NCBI GenBank assembly: GCA_039938515.1
Contig: JBDUUL010000015.1
Coordinates: 186,001-250,000 of the forward strand
From: Nitrososphaera sp.
GTDB taxonomy: Archaea > Thermoproteota > Nitrososphaeria > Nitrososphaerales > Nitrososphaeraceae
Length of the DNA: 64,000 bases
Reading direction: 5' to 3'
The position numbers were made by a program, and so were the translations under genes. This document shows positions 1 to 8,340 of the stretch, in pieces. A model generated the notes under the pieces. The model did not search any database. It was not told the DNA's origin and was given only the letters and a program-made list of their open reading frames with translations. How positions within the stretch are numbered: position 1 is the first letter of the stretch; each line of letters starts with the position of its first letter.

Positions 1-307
1 TCCGCCAGCCGGGGCTTTAATCTTTGAAGGGATTGCCACAAGGGCGAAATCTGCACGACTCGTATGGAAGCTAGGCTAGATGCGGACGGAAATGACCTTC
101 GCGACCAGGCAGAAGGGCCCCGCGCGTTATATCCCGGCCTTCAAAATGAAAGCCAGACTTTTGCAACCGCGGTGGCCGGATGCGTTATGTATCGAGATTT
201 ACATACAGTCGCTTTTACATCGCAGTCCGCTCATATCTTCATCGTGGTCTTGGTTGGCAATACATACAGGTCAGGACTCCAGCAAGGCAATTGATCTAAT
301 ACTTCCA
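1..307. other. Left-edge stretch without a convincing gene
   Basis: No supported gene. Open frames at 64-294 and 80-307 exist, but their translations look unlike protein: no domain, and the downstream frame only becomes protein-like at the ATG at 308. It may hold the promoter of the gene at 308, but I see no clear TATA box. Confidence 0.4.
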
Positions 308-580
308 ATGGCGCTTGACGAGGCTCTGGAGTGTGTTGGAGAGCCAGCAAAGCGAGAGCTACTAGCCCGATTGAAACTTCGGCACAGAATCTCCCTGCAA
401 GGAGGCGCAGGCAAGCTCACCCTGGCCACAGTTGCAGAGATTTCGGAGGAAATCCTTGGACCGGCCGGAAGGCGACTTGTTATCGAACAAATCTGGCTGG
501 TAATGGAAAAGATCGCCCAGGGCAAGTATGAAACGAGTATTCGCGGGTTGAAGGTAGCCGGGCACAGTCATGCGGCTTGA
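308..580 (+). CDS. Small helical hypothetical protein (paralogue of 10110-10352)
   Basis: Ninety-residue soluble protein of unknown function. I chose the ATG at 308 rather than the longer upstream frame because from there it aligns with the protein at 10110-10352: both start with ALDEAL, then G-E near residue 10, a central H-x-ISL segment, an LT-x3-I-x2 stretch and a final G-x2-A/G-x3-I helix. The pattern suggests a compact all-helical fold, and I recognise no catalytic residues. It stands alone, followed by about 260 bases of empty sequence and a broken gene. The function is not inferable. Being a member of a lineage-specific small family is the best-supported statement. Confidence 0.6.
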   Translation: MALDEALECVGEPAKRELLARLKLRHRISLQGGAGKLTLATVAEISEEILGPAGRRLVIEQIWLVMEKIAQGKYETSIRGLKVAGHSHAA

Positions 581-766
581 TTCAACTAGGATTTCATAAG
601 ACTATAGAGCGAGATTGAAAACCCGGCCTGACTTGCAGCCGTAATGCCGTGTCTAACATGGGATCCACTGCCGCTAAAATGCGCCACATCTAAAGACGTT
701 TTGCAAAACAATTTGGATAACACGGATGAGAAGCAATTTTGTTGTTAGGCAGGATAAACACTAGAG

Positions 767-785
767 GAGGCTGGGATTTCAGCTC
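767..785 (+). other. Bulged hairpin with GGATTT loop
   Basis: A GAG(G)CTG arm pairs with CAGCTC around the hexaloop GGATTT, with one bulged G, followed by CGCTTTTAC. The same ten bases TGGGATTTCA in a similarly bulged stem occur at 4974-4994. It could be an RNA hairpin or terminator of the gene ending at 580, but that is uncertain. Confidence 0.3.
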
Positions 786-839
786 GCTTTTACTAGTAAC
801 GCTGCAAATCTGTTAAATCTGAACTACTCCTGTCGTGAG

Positions 840-1123
840 TCAGTTTATCTCTTCTCTTCTTAGTTCGTCTTCTACGATTGACATAATCGCTTTGGGAGTG
901 CCAATACAGGCTGCATTTCTTCACTCCAACCTAGAACCGATCTTGGTAATGCCAATGTACATGAAGGCCGCCAACGAGTAATCTATCAAAAGTGAATTAT
1001 GTGTACATTAGGAGTAGCGGTCGTCGGAATACAGGTCAAAATTGTGTCGAGCTTCTCGACTTTATCCTTGGTTCTTGGGTTCAAATGCTGAGAAGTGACC
1101 AATCCAGTCCATTCATCCTCCAT
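840..1123 (-). pseudogene. Broken small gene (frameshift plus in-frame stop)
   Basis: On the minus strand an ATG at 1123 opens a coding-like frame (MEDEWTGLVTSQHLNPR...) that stops at 986. In the overlapping next frame coding-like sequence resumes (SLLIDYSLAAFMYIGITK), meets a TGA at 921-923 and continues (GTPKAIMSIVEDELRREEIN) to a TGA at 840. The three pieces together would make one protein of about 90 residues ending in an acidic helix. The family is not recognised. The alternative is an intact 45-residue protein at 986-1123 with chance open sequence beyond it. It is too short for certainty. Confidence 0.4.
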
Positions 1124-1228
1124 GTTTAGTACCTTGGATTTTCAGTTAAGATTTGCAATAGTTGTCCTTGTAAATACCGGGTGTCTTAATCCCGCGCTTG
1201 TTTTATAGTACATCCTATATCTCAGTGC

Positions 1229-1846
1229 ATGGCTGCTAGCAAGAACTGGAAAATCGAAGGCGATTACTTTGAAGCATGCAACTGCGACGTCCTGTGCCCA
1301 TGCGTTTTCATGGGAGCTCCGGACCAAGGTGAATGTGACCTTACGATAGCATGGCATATTGAGAAAGGTCACTTCAATAACACCGCGCTTGATGGGCTAA
1401 ATGTAGTTGGCGTGTTTCATACACCCGGTCACATGTTCACTGGACCGAAATGGAAAGTCGCACTATACTTGGACGAGCACGCAAGCAAAGAACAGGCCGA
1501 CGCACTAGGCATGATTTTCTCCGGCCAAGCAGGCGGCTTCTTTGGGGTTATCTCTGGATTGATTGGCGAGGTTGCAGGCGTTAAATCTGTACCCATAAAA
1601 TTTGTCATTGATGGCAAGAAACGAAATTTGAATATCCCATCAACCATAGATGTCTCTATTGAAGCAATGGAAAGTTCAGTAAATCCGGGGCAAGAAACTG
1701 TTCTGACCAATCCTCCGATGACAGTAACACCGGGATTTCCTGCAGTCGTGTCCAAGTCCACAAGAAACAGCTATAGCGATCACGGCATGAAATGGGACAA
1801 CTCGGGCAAAAATGGACTTTACTCAAAGTTTGCGTATGGCCCATAG
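1229..1846 (+). CDS. DUF1326 domain-containing protein
   Basis: A 205-residue soluble protein matching the DUF1326 family. It opens with the WKIEGDYFEACNCDVLCPC signature, a cysteine cluster (C-x-C-x3-C-x-C) near residues 18-25 that probably binds metal. The biochemical role is not established. The next gene, at 1881, belongs to DUF2182, a membrane family that often accompanies DUF1326, so the two probably act together, perhaps in metal handling at the membrane. A TATA box (TTTTATAG, about 1200-1207) lies about 25 bases before the ATG, so the mRNA is likely leaderless. Confidence 0.85.
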   Translation: MAASKNWKIEGDYFEACNCDVLCPCVFMGAPDQGECDLTIAWHIEKGHFNNTALDGLNVVGVFHTPGHMFTGPKWKVALYLDEHASKEQADALGMIFSGQAGGFFGVISGLIGEVAGVKSVPIKFVIDGKKRNLNIPSTIDVSIEAMESSVNPGQETVLTNPPMTVTPGFPAVVSKSTRNSYSDHGMKWDNSGKNGLYSKFAYGP

Positions 1847-1880
1847 TGGCATACTAAATTAGAACGGTTGCGGCGGCCAT

Positions 1881-2834
1881 TTGGATAAAGTTCAGAAGGT
1901 TATTCTGGCTTCGATTTTGTTAGTATCAGCCCTAACTTGGGGAGTCTCTGCGATTCAGCAGGACAACATGATGCATACAATGTCCTTTGGGACAATGACC
2001 TTAAGTCCAATCACGATTTCCCTGTTCACAACAATTTGGACAATTGGCATGGCTGCAATGATGTTTCCTGCCATTTCGCCAATGGTGCTACTCTACAATC
2101 GACTGATTAACAATGGTGGGATGGGCAGCCAGTCCAGTACGGTGGTTGTGGAGAGTCGAGCTCAGCCTCATTTGTCGTCTGCGGCAGTCAAGACAATACT
2201 TTTTGTCGGCGCATATCTTGTAGTTTGGGCGCTAACCGGAATTGCGCTGTTTCTTGGCTGGTCGGTTCTCATGGATCGAATAATGGCAATCTCAACGACG
2301 CAAACCAACCAGAACATGATCTACATCTACACTGCAATTCTAATCATTTCTGGCGTTTATCAATTTAGTCCGCTGAAAACTAAATGCCTTGGATACTGCG
2401 AATCACCATTGAGCTTCTTCATGCGCAGATGGCAACAAGGAAAATCCGGTGCTCTCAAAATGGGACTCTTCCACGGTTTGTATTGTCTTGGATGTTGCTG
2501 GCCTTACTTTCTTTTGATGGTAGCATTAGGATGGATGAATCTGCTTTGGATGGGATTATTTGCTGGGATAATATTTGTTGAAAAGATATGGTCTAGGGGC
2601 ATTTGGGTTGCCAGAGTAGCGGGCATCGGTCTTGTAATTACGGGCTTGTCGGTCATATCCGGTATGGCAGGGGGTATTCTGCCTATGCAGTCTTCCACGG
2701 CTATGCAACCGAACTCAGGCATAGGAGGCATGAGCGACGGTCAAATACAGACCCCAAGCCCACAATCCTCTGTAAATAGCACTGTAATGCAAAATTCCAG
2801 TTCGGACTCTATGCAACCTATGAATATGAACTAG
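1881..2834 (+). CDS. DUF2182 integral membrane protein
   Basis: A 317-residue protein with about seven membrane segments, recognised as DUF2182 (predicted metal-binding membrane protein). Hallmarks are the WTIGMAAMMFPAISPM helix near residue 55 and the GLYCLGCCWPYFLLM helix near residue 205. These carry the Met, Cys and His residues expected of a copper or other soft-metal site. The C-terminal 50 residues are Met-, Ser- and Gln-rich, like many metal-scavenging tails. The start is a TTG 34 bases after the DUF1326 stop, so the pair is probably co-transcribed. The substrate is unknown, and a metal role is inference from residue content and partner. Confidence 0.8.
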   Translation: MDKVQKVILASILLVSALTWGVSAIQQDNMMHTMSFGTMTLSPITISLFTTIWTIGMAAMMFPAISPMVLLYNRLINNGGMGSQSSTVVVESRAQPHLSSAAVKTILFVGAYLVVWALTGIALFLGWSVLMDRIMAISTTQTNQNMIYIYTAILIISGVYQFSPLKTKCLGYCESPLSFFMRRWQQGKSGALKMGLFHGLYCLGCCWPYFLLMVALGWMNLLWMGLFAGIIFVEKIWSRGIWVARVAGIGLVITGLSVISGMAGGILPMQSSTAMQPNSGIGGMSDGQIQTPSPQSSVNSTVMQNSSSDSMQPMNMN

Positions 2835-2964
2835 TGACGCGCCTAGGACGACGTCTCCTCGTACCCTTTTCCTCTGAATAAGGGTGTCGAAAAGCAGACA
2901 GGATGAGCGTTTGAACGAAAAAAATGGAAAGGCAGGCTATTTACCTGAAAATTCTTCCATCGCG

Positions 2965-3525
2965 TCAGGCTTCCAGACGCACTTCAACCGGCGTGGCATT
3001 GGTGATCATGTCAAAGACCGGTGATCGGGACTGTGCAAGTTCAACCAGCTTCTCCAGTTCGTCTCGCGGGACACCTCGTGCTTCGATCTTGAAGGATACA
3101 CTGATCCGATTAAAACCGTTCCTGATTTTTTCCGAAAGACCGAGAAATCCCTGCAGATCAATATTTCCACTCAGCGTCGACTCCACCTGATCTATCTTAA
3201 TTCCTCGGGCTGCGGCATGATAGATAAGGCTAGTCGTAAGGCATCCTGCCAACGCCGCCAGGGCATACTCGGTTGGATTTGCACCCTGGTCTTTTCCCAA
3301 TAAAACCGCGGGCTCATCCTCCATATACTCAAACGACTTTGCATGGCTGTGCTCCTGGCATGCTCCGTAGAACTGACTTACGGTTGTTCGGTTGTTGCCT
3401 CCGCTGATCCAGTTGTTGCTGGCCTTGAAGGTGAATTTCGCTATCTCGGGATTTCCCTTCACCGCCATGATTGTGTTGAACAGGTTGTCGACGTTTACGC
3501 CATTTACGATTTTTTCAGTTGACAT
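2965..3525 (-). CDS. OsmC-family peroxiredoxin-like protein
   Basis: An OsmC/Ohr-fold protein of about 186 residues. Family features are the GANPTEYALAALAGCLTT helix with its conserved cysteine near residue 100, and the C-terminal SPVFDMITNATPVEV strand. Members reduce organic hydroperoxides with paired cysteines. A second cysteine sits upstream in the YGACQEHSHAK segment, but I cannot be sure that it is the usual partner. I prefer the ATG at 3525 (MSTEKIVNG) over upstream ATGs at 3537 and 3549. It is divergent from the Lrp-like regulator at 3654, which may control it. Confidence 0.85.
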   Translation of the reverse strand: MSTEKIVNGVNVDNLFNTIMAVKGNPEIAKFTFKASNNWISGGNNRTTVSQFYGACQEHSHAKSFEYMEDEPAVLLGKDQGANPTEYALAALAGCLTTSLIYHAAARGIKIDQVESTLSGNIDLQGFLGLSEKIRNGFNRISVSFKIEARGVPRDELEKLVELAQSRSPVFDMITNATPVEVRLEA

Positions 3526-3653
3526 GTTTTGTGTCATACCAGTTAGCATACTGTCCGGGCGATATAGTCAGGACGGGAGTGTGACACCCGTGTTTTACAG
3601 CGTTGGTCTAAATGCTTATTGATTGGATAGGGGCGATGTAATTTGAGGCCAAA

Positions 3654-4586
3654 TTGGATGCCAAGGATGTGAGGATATTCTGTGAAATGGCGTTCAAAGG
3701 CATAGAATATGAAACGTTTACTGACAGGCGAGTTAGCCCGCTTTCAATTGCCAGAAAGTTAGGATTGGACGAGAAAACGGTCAGATCAAGAGTTAGTAAA
3801 ATGGAGGAGGAGGGATTTATCAAATACTACCAGGCGATTCCAAGTTTGTCATTTCTCAATGTGACTCTCATCTGCTCCTACAGGTTTGAAACCGTGAACA
3901 TTGCCACAAAGCATAGAGTTATCGAAGATATCCGGAAGATACCGTTCATTGTAGAAGCTATTGATTACTTGGGGCATCATATCTCTGTAAACATTGCAGG
4001 CAGATCTGCCGAACTTGTTGAGGATACAGTTGCCAAATTGGCTAACAAATTTGAATTGAGCCGGATGTTGCTTGCCAAGTGGTCACCAAAACAAAACCCA
4101 TTTCATCCAGATAGATTGGACTGGCAAATAATCCAGAAGCTTCGCTATGACGCCCTCTCCAGCACAAAAGCGATCTCCGAATCTCTATCTCTTACTCAAA
4201 GGATGGTCGATTACAGGATCCAGAAACTTCTTGATTCCCGCGTACTTTCCGTCAGGGCAGTAATCGACCCTCAAAAACAAAAGGGGCTAATCTTCTATGA
4301 ACTTGAAATGGCCATAGTTGAGTCAATGCAGTTTGACGTTGTAAAGCGGTTGGGAGAAATTCACGGGGAAAAACTTTGGTCTGTTAAAAGTTCAGCAACA
4401 GTAGGCGTACTGATAGCAAATTTCTTCGCATTTAGTCTGGCAGAACCTGAGCAATCAGTAGTCAGTGCTCTGGGCATTGAGGGAGTCAAGTCTTGCTCAA
4501 TGTTCATTATCAAGGAAACTATTGAGCCAGACAGGCCCAATTGGCTAGATGGTTTGATTGACGAAAGAATTCTCTCTTCTAATTAA
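3654..4586 (+). CDS. Lrp/AsnC-like regulator with two winged-helix domains
   Basis: A 310-residue DNA-binding protein. An N-terminal helix-turn-helix (SPLSIARKLGLDEKTVRSRV, about residues 27-48) is followed by a wing and a ligand-type domain. A second helix-turn-helix starts near residue 158 (LDWQIIQKLRYDALSSTKAI) and is followed by a further alpha/beta domain. This duplicated arrangement is common in archaeal AsnC-like regulators. It begins at a TTG. Divergence from osmC at about 130 bases makes osmC a plausible target. The effector is unknown. Confidence 0.8.
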   Translation: MDAKDVRIFCEMAFKGIEYETFTDRRVSPLSIARKLGLDEKTVRSRVSKMEEEGFIKYYQAIPSLSFLNVTLICSYRFETVNIATKHRVIEDIRKIPFIVEAIDYLGHHISVNIAGRSAELVEDTVAKLANKFELSRMLLAKWSPKQNPFHPDRLDWQIIQKLRYDALSSTKAISESLSLTQRMVDYRIQKLLDSRVLSVRAVIDPQKQKGLIFYELEMAIVESMQFDVVKRLGEIHGEKLWSVKSSATVGVLIANFFAFSLAEPEQSVVSALGIEGVKSCSMFIIKETIEPDRPNWLDGLIDERILSSN

Positions 4587-4610
4587 GGAGTGACGTTAGG
4601 TGAAAAAGGG

Positions 4611-4766
4611 CTATACGCTCTTTATCATCTTTGTAAGGTCGTCTTGCGTCATTGTCATTCCGGGATGTGTATCTTGAACATGAATCATCGTGTGCTTCTT
4701 AATATCCTCATCACCTTGTGGAGATATTAAGGTCCATCCACAAGGGCAGCTGACCATCTTTGCCAT
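4611..4766 (-). CDS. DUF1059-like small zinc-knuckle protein
   Basis: A 51-residue protein starting MAKMVSCPCGWTLISPQG and ending LTKMIKSV. A CPCGW knuckle, a D/E-rich middle and two histidines in an H-x3-H then H-P arrangement match DUF1059-type microproteins, which probably bind one zinc through Cys2His2. An in-frame ATG lies two codons upstream at 4772. The gene ends 24 bases after the convergent Lrp gene. Its role is unknown. Confidence 0.75.
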   Translation of the reverse strand: MAKMVSCPCGWTLISPQGDEDIKKHTMIHVQDTHPGMTMTQDDLTKMIKSV

Positions 4767-4772
4767 TATCAT

Positions 4773-5202
4773 ATGTTCAAGCACGGTTTGCTATATCCTT
4801 TTATCGATTGAAGCCCGTACACTTAAATGATAAATCACTCATCCTCTGAACTACAGGCTCTTTAATCGAGCGCACATTGTGCACCTGGTGCAACGCCTGC
4901 CGAGAACTTATGGGTCAGGTATCCGAAGAAGAACTACCCTGATCAAGACGGCATCGCCTGTAATAAATGAAGTCGAGTGTGGGATTTCAACTCGTTTTAG
5001 CCCGCGTGTCACGCCTAGGGCTTCATAATTAGAAATAGCAACGTTTCCAAGAATGCCACTGAATTTCGAAACGGCAGATCTCTATTTCTTGCGCGTGTCG
5101 ATTCAAATTCTTTGTGAAAATCTGATTGCGATGATGACTTGCATGATAGATTCAAAAAAATGGAAGGGCAAGTGGCCCCATTATCGTCGTATTTCTATCC
5201 GC
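4773..5202. other. Intergenic stretch with a bulged hairpin
   Basis: I see no convincing gene. A short open frame near 4876-4935 reads CTWCNACRELMGQ, which may be a relic of a zinc knuckle protein. A bulged hairpin with the GGATTT loop lies at 4974-4994, with a T-rich tract after it. The frame starting at 5053 on the plus strand is antisense to the secreted protein gene and looks spurious. Confidence 0.35.
4974..4994 (+). other. Bulged hairpin with GGATTT loop (second copy)
   Basis: CGAGT(G)TG pairs with CAACTCG around GGATTT, followed by TTTTAGC. It shares loop, bulged G and T-tract with 767-785 although the stem bases differ. It may be a structural RNA element or a terminator. Confidence 0.3.
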
Positions 5203-6825
5203 TCATCCTATTCTCGCTGCTGTAAAGATGTCAAACAGATCGCACTTTTGCGTGACCTTGTGGCCGTTTACGTAATAGTAGCCTACGTCAACTCTCCAGC
5301 TGCCTGTCGAATTGTCCACGAACTTGAACATTATGGTGTTGCCCGGTGTGTACTTCATGAGCTTTGAGGTAAAGACCACGCCGTTTGGTCCTGTAATCCA
5401 GTACTTTACTCCATTGATGCCTGGCTGGTTGTCAGATGACTTGCACATTATCTTGCTGTTGAGCGGAACTATTGTGTTGTTGATGTTCTTTGATGTATAG
5501 TCGCTGCAGACCAGTACCTTGTGGATGTGTGTCGTGCTGTTGGTAAAAGTGTCTGTGATTGTACAGGTAAGGTGTGCGCCTACCTTTGCGCTAGATGCTG
5601 ATATCACTCCGCTAGGAGCACAGTCGCCTGCAAATGTTGCCGTGTACTGGCTTGCTAGTGATGTCGGGTTGTATGATTCTGTTATTGTGTGTGTCTGGTT
5701 AGCGTTAACTGTTGTTGCAGTATTGTTGGCTACTGCGTTGCCGTCAATCATCAGGGTGATGTTGGCAAGTGTTGCTGTTCCACCGACAATGTGCTTGATT
5801 ACAGTCACGTCAGGTGGTGAGCTTACTGTGCGCTCGCCTAGGACTGCAAGGCCTGCCAAGGCAGTGTTGGGAGCCGAACCAAAGCTTGCGAGAAGTGCTC
5901 CTGTGGCAATGTCAATGTGATAGATCATTCCGGTGCCAAGGTCACCCGTCCAGAAGGTTGTTCCGTCTGGGTCGACGTTGAGTGCAAACAGCTCGCTTGC
6001 GCCTCCTGCTGGCTCTGGATATCTTTGAACTACTGTGCCGTTGCTTGCAACTCTGTCAACTTCTGACGAGCAAGCTACCAGTTCGCCGCCGTCGCTTGTT
6101 ATGCGATGGGCATAGCATGGAGTGTTAATTAGGCCGCCAAAAGTAGAGTTTGAAAAGTCTGGCATCTGTGTATTTGTGCATACGTTGAATCGGTGGATTG
6201 CGCCTGATTCTGATGTGTAGTGCATTGTGCACTGGTCAGAAGCTAGATCAATCCAGTCTGTTCCCCTGCTTCTCTCACTTACGGTAAAGTTAGCGAGTTG
6301 CTTCCCGGATGGGTCGAACTTGTAAATATAGGCAGTGCTGTCTGCGTCACCTACGTAGATGTTGCCTGACGCATCGACAATGCAGCTTTCCGGATCTTGT
6401 TGCAGGCCGCTTGCAAAGCTAGCATTTGCAAGATTGCCTGCGCTGTCAAACTTGCTAAGAATGCCGCTAGAGAATGTTGTGACATAGAGGTTATGGCTTG
6501 CGTCAAAGCACATTCCTGTGGTATAGGTGGAGCCTGTGGTGGTGTCGAGTGTCTGTACCAGAGCTCCTGTTCTATTGAACTCTTTTACTTGACCAGAGCC
6601 AACCGCTGCGAGCACGTCGCCGCCTTGGATTGGTGCATTAGTGGTATGCGTCTTGACTATGCCAGAATGAACTACTTGAGTGCTTTCATTCTTGGCAAGT
6701 AGAGATGTTGCTGCTGCAGATTTGGCTATAAGCGAAGGTGTAACTAGAGCGGACAAGAAAATTAGTCCAGCTATCATAGTTACAGCACCAAGCTTTGAGC
6801 CAAGATTGCTGTATCTATCAAACAT
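5203..6825 (-). CDS. Secreted beta-propeller protein with Cys-rich tail
   Basis: A 540-residue exported protein. A hydrophobic N-terminal segment (residues about 12-38) is a signal peptide or anchor. Residues about 65-330 contain repeated strands of NHL or SMP-30 type (for example DASHNLYVTTFSSGILSKFD and DASGNIYVGDADSTAYIYKF), consistent with a six-bladed propeller. A proline-rich joint leads to a DVTVIKHIVGG segment typical of collagen-binding or SpaA-like Ig domains, then a C-terminal domain with several cysteines. The TATA box (CTTTTATAC, about 6855-6863) places transcription just before the ATG. The binding target is unknown. The role is probably surface recognition or structure. Confidence 0.7.
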   Translation of the reverse strand: MFDRYSNLGSKLGAVTMIAGLIFLSALVTPSLIAKSAAATSLLAKNESTQVVHSGIVKTHTTNAPIQGGDVLAAVGSGQVKEFNRTGALVQTLDTTTGSTYTTGMCFDASHNLYVTTFSSGILSKFDSAGNLANASFASGLQQDPESCIVDASGNIYVGDADSTAYIYKFDPSGKQLANFTVSERSRGTDWIDLASDQCTMHYTSESGAIHRFNVCTNTQMPDFSNSTFGGLINTPCYAHRITSDGGELVACSSEVDRVASNGTVVQRYPEPAGGASELFALNVDPDGTTFWTGDLGTGMIYHIDIATGALLASFGSAPNTALAGLAVLGERTVSSPPDVTVIKHIVGGTATLANITLMIDGNAVANNTATTVNANQTHTITESYNPTSLASQYTATFAGDCAPSGVISASSAKVGAHLTCTITDTFTNSTTHIHKVLVCSDYTSKNINNTIVPLNSKIMCKSSDNQPGINGVKYWITGPNGVVFTSKLMKYTPGNTIMFKFVDNSTGSWRVDVGYYYVNGHKVTQKCDLFDIFTAARIG

Positions 6826-7236
6826 GTTGAGAGTCTACAGAAATAAGTAGTATAAAAGAATTACATGTTTGAGCTGATGGTACGAACTAATCGAGCTATC
6901 TCTATTCTTTTGAATCAAGGCTACAAATTGCGACTGACCATGAGGGTGAGTACACAGGGAGATGCTCCGTAAACGCAACCAGCCTCGACACCGCGCCTAT
7001 GCAGGTCTGCATCGATAAGAAGTCTGGACCATGAGCTCATAATGGGAAAGTGCGGATCTCCTCAGCCGACAATGCTGCACGGTATTGCTGGACGGCTGCA
7101 AACGCCGCATGAGTCGGTTATCGAAAACTTGGCAATTCGAATTTTCTTTACTAGATGCTTCAACTTCCGGTGTCGCCCTTTGCGTAATTGGCCCGAAGTA
7201 TGAATTGATAATATATCATTATGAGCTATAGTACAC
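6826..7236. other. Intergenic stretch of about 410 bases
   Basis: It contains the minus-strand TATA box of the secreted gene near 6858 and, close to 7237, an AT-rich tract (GATAATATATCATT) that may be the promoter of the coiled-coil microprotein. Elsewhere I see no supported gene. Confidence 0.4.
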
Positions 7237-7413
7237 GTGTCAATAACCGACGAAAAGGGTCTCAGGTATTATGAAGAGGTCATCAGGCTCATGAATGAGA
7301 TGGTTGCATTGCTCAAGGAGAATAACAATATGCTTCAGCAGCACAATAATACAGTGACGGAATTAAATGAACGGGTTCGCAAGATCGGGATAAATACGAG
7401 CAATATCAGGTAG
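7237..7413 (+). CDS. Coiled-coil microprotein
   Basis: A 58-residue protein from a GTG start, almost wholly one heptad-patterned helix: residues about 10-50 (YYEEVIRLMNEMVALLKENN then NNMLQQHNNTVTELNERV). It has no membrane segment and no catalytic motif. It resembles the microproteins at 27123-27263 and 57264-57461, which share the N-N-x-LL-x-QN spacing. A tract near 7210-7220 (ATAATATATC) would be a reasonable promoter. It is probably an oligomerising adaptor, but the function is unknown. Confidence 0.6.
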   Translation: MSITDEKGLRYYEEVIRLMNEMVALLKENNNMLQQHNNTVTELNERVRKIGINTSNIR

Positions 7414-7619
7414 TAATGACACATTCTGAAATTGTGTTAGTATGCAGATTGGGTTCCTGTAACATAGCGGCGCTTTTGCACAAGTTAAACTATGTAAAAT
7501 TTGCTTTGTCAAAAAGTCCGCTTCATCTCTCCGTAAGCTCGCGGTTTACCGGGTTTTAGGCAAAGACTGCTAAAGCTGCTCATATTTGGACGAGGGACCA
7601 AAGGGTATTTTCTTGAATT

Positions 7620-8054
7620 TTACCGCCGCCTAAACGCAATGTAAGCGGTGGGGTACATCGCCAAGTTGGCCACGACGAGTATGACGATTGTCGGAAGCCA
7701 ATCTGAATCATGACCCGAACCGTCATATTTTAGTACGTGTCCAAGGTAGCTCAGAACTCCAAAGTAAAGGACAATTAGGCTCCAAATGCCAAGTGCAAGT
7801 ATCGGTAAATATCGCCCATGCTCACCAACCTTGAGAAACAGGTATGTCGAGACAGCAGACGGGAGTGAAAAAAATACAAAAACGACTAAAAAGGCCACAT
7901 CTGAGCTCGTCGTCGAAGGCCCAACCGGCGCCAGGGGAGCGAGCAAATAGAACCAGAATGTCACAGTCATCGCCGCGAAATAAGAAAGTAAGATTATCTG
8001 CGGAAGAGTGAGTTTGCGGCGAGTATTTTCGATACTAGGCGCCCTTATCGCCAA
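7620..8054 (-). CDS. Four-helix membrane protein, unknown
   Basis: A 144-residue protein with four hydrophobic segments (about residues 18-40, 52-72, 82-102 and 120-140), ending in a basic FRRR tail that suggests a cytoplasmic C terminus. It starts at TTG. No conserved motif is recognised. It stands alone between a coiled-coil microprotein and a transposase relic. Confidence 0.6.
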   Translation of the reverse strand: MAIRAPSIENTRRKLTLPQIILLSYFAAMTVTFWFYLLAPLAPVGPSTTSSDVAFLVVFVFFSLPSAVSTYLFLKVGEHGRYLPILALGIWSLIVLYFGVLSYLGHVLKYDGSGHDSDWLPTIVILVVANLAMYPTAYIAFRRR

Positions 8055-8131
8055 TGTCGACCTAGCATAAGATACTCCGCGCTTTTAGTTAAGGATTCTC
8101 AACGACCATAACAACAGGATGGAGAAGCTAA

Positions 8132-8338
8132 ATGCCGAGGCAAGCGACAGAGAAGGTATTGAGGGGAATGAAAAAGATGGACTCGCAAATCTTCAAGAGC
8201 TGGCAGCAATACCACGATTACTTTAGAGCATGAAGGGCTAGAGGAAAAACACCTGCAGAAGCGGCTATCATCAAGATTGAAGGTAGGAACAAGTGGATAA
8301 CAGTGATTCAAAACGCCGTTCAACTGTCTATGAACTGA
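8132..8338 (+). pseudogene. Transposase C-terminal remnant
   Basis: The frame from 8132 reads KVLRGMKKMDSQIFKSWQQY, then HDYFRA and a stop. After a shift, the family-typical end follows: GLEGKTPAEAA-like sequence (GKTPAEAAIIKIEGRNKW, then ITVIQNAV). The order Y-x-RPH-x-GL-x-GKTPAE is the conserved C terminus of DDE transposases of the IS6/IS240 type. The CAT GAA GGG CTA bases for HEGL survive in another frame, so at least two indels have broken it. No inverted repeats are evident, so only the 3' end of the element remains. Confidence 0.7.
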
Positions 8339-8340
8339 CT

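Noticed and set aside
5053-5367. Plus-strand frame of 104 codons
   Set aside because: Mostly antisense to the secreted beta-propeller gene, with no recognisable features.
6920-7040. Cys-containing open frame (GRCSVNATSLDTAPMQV)
   Set aside because: No start codon in frame after the upstream stop, and no homologous pattern in the window.
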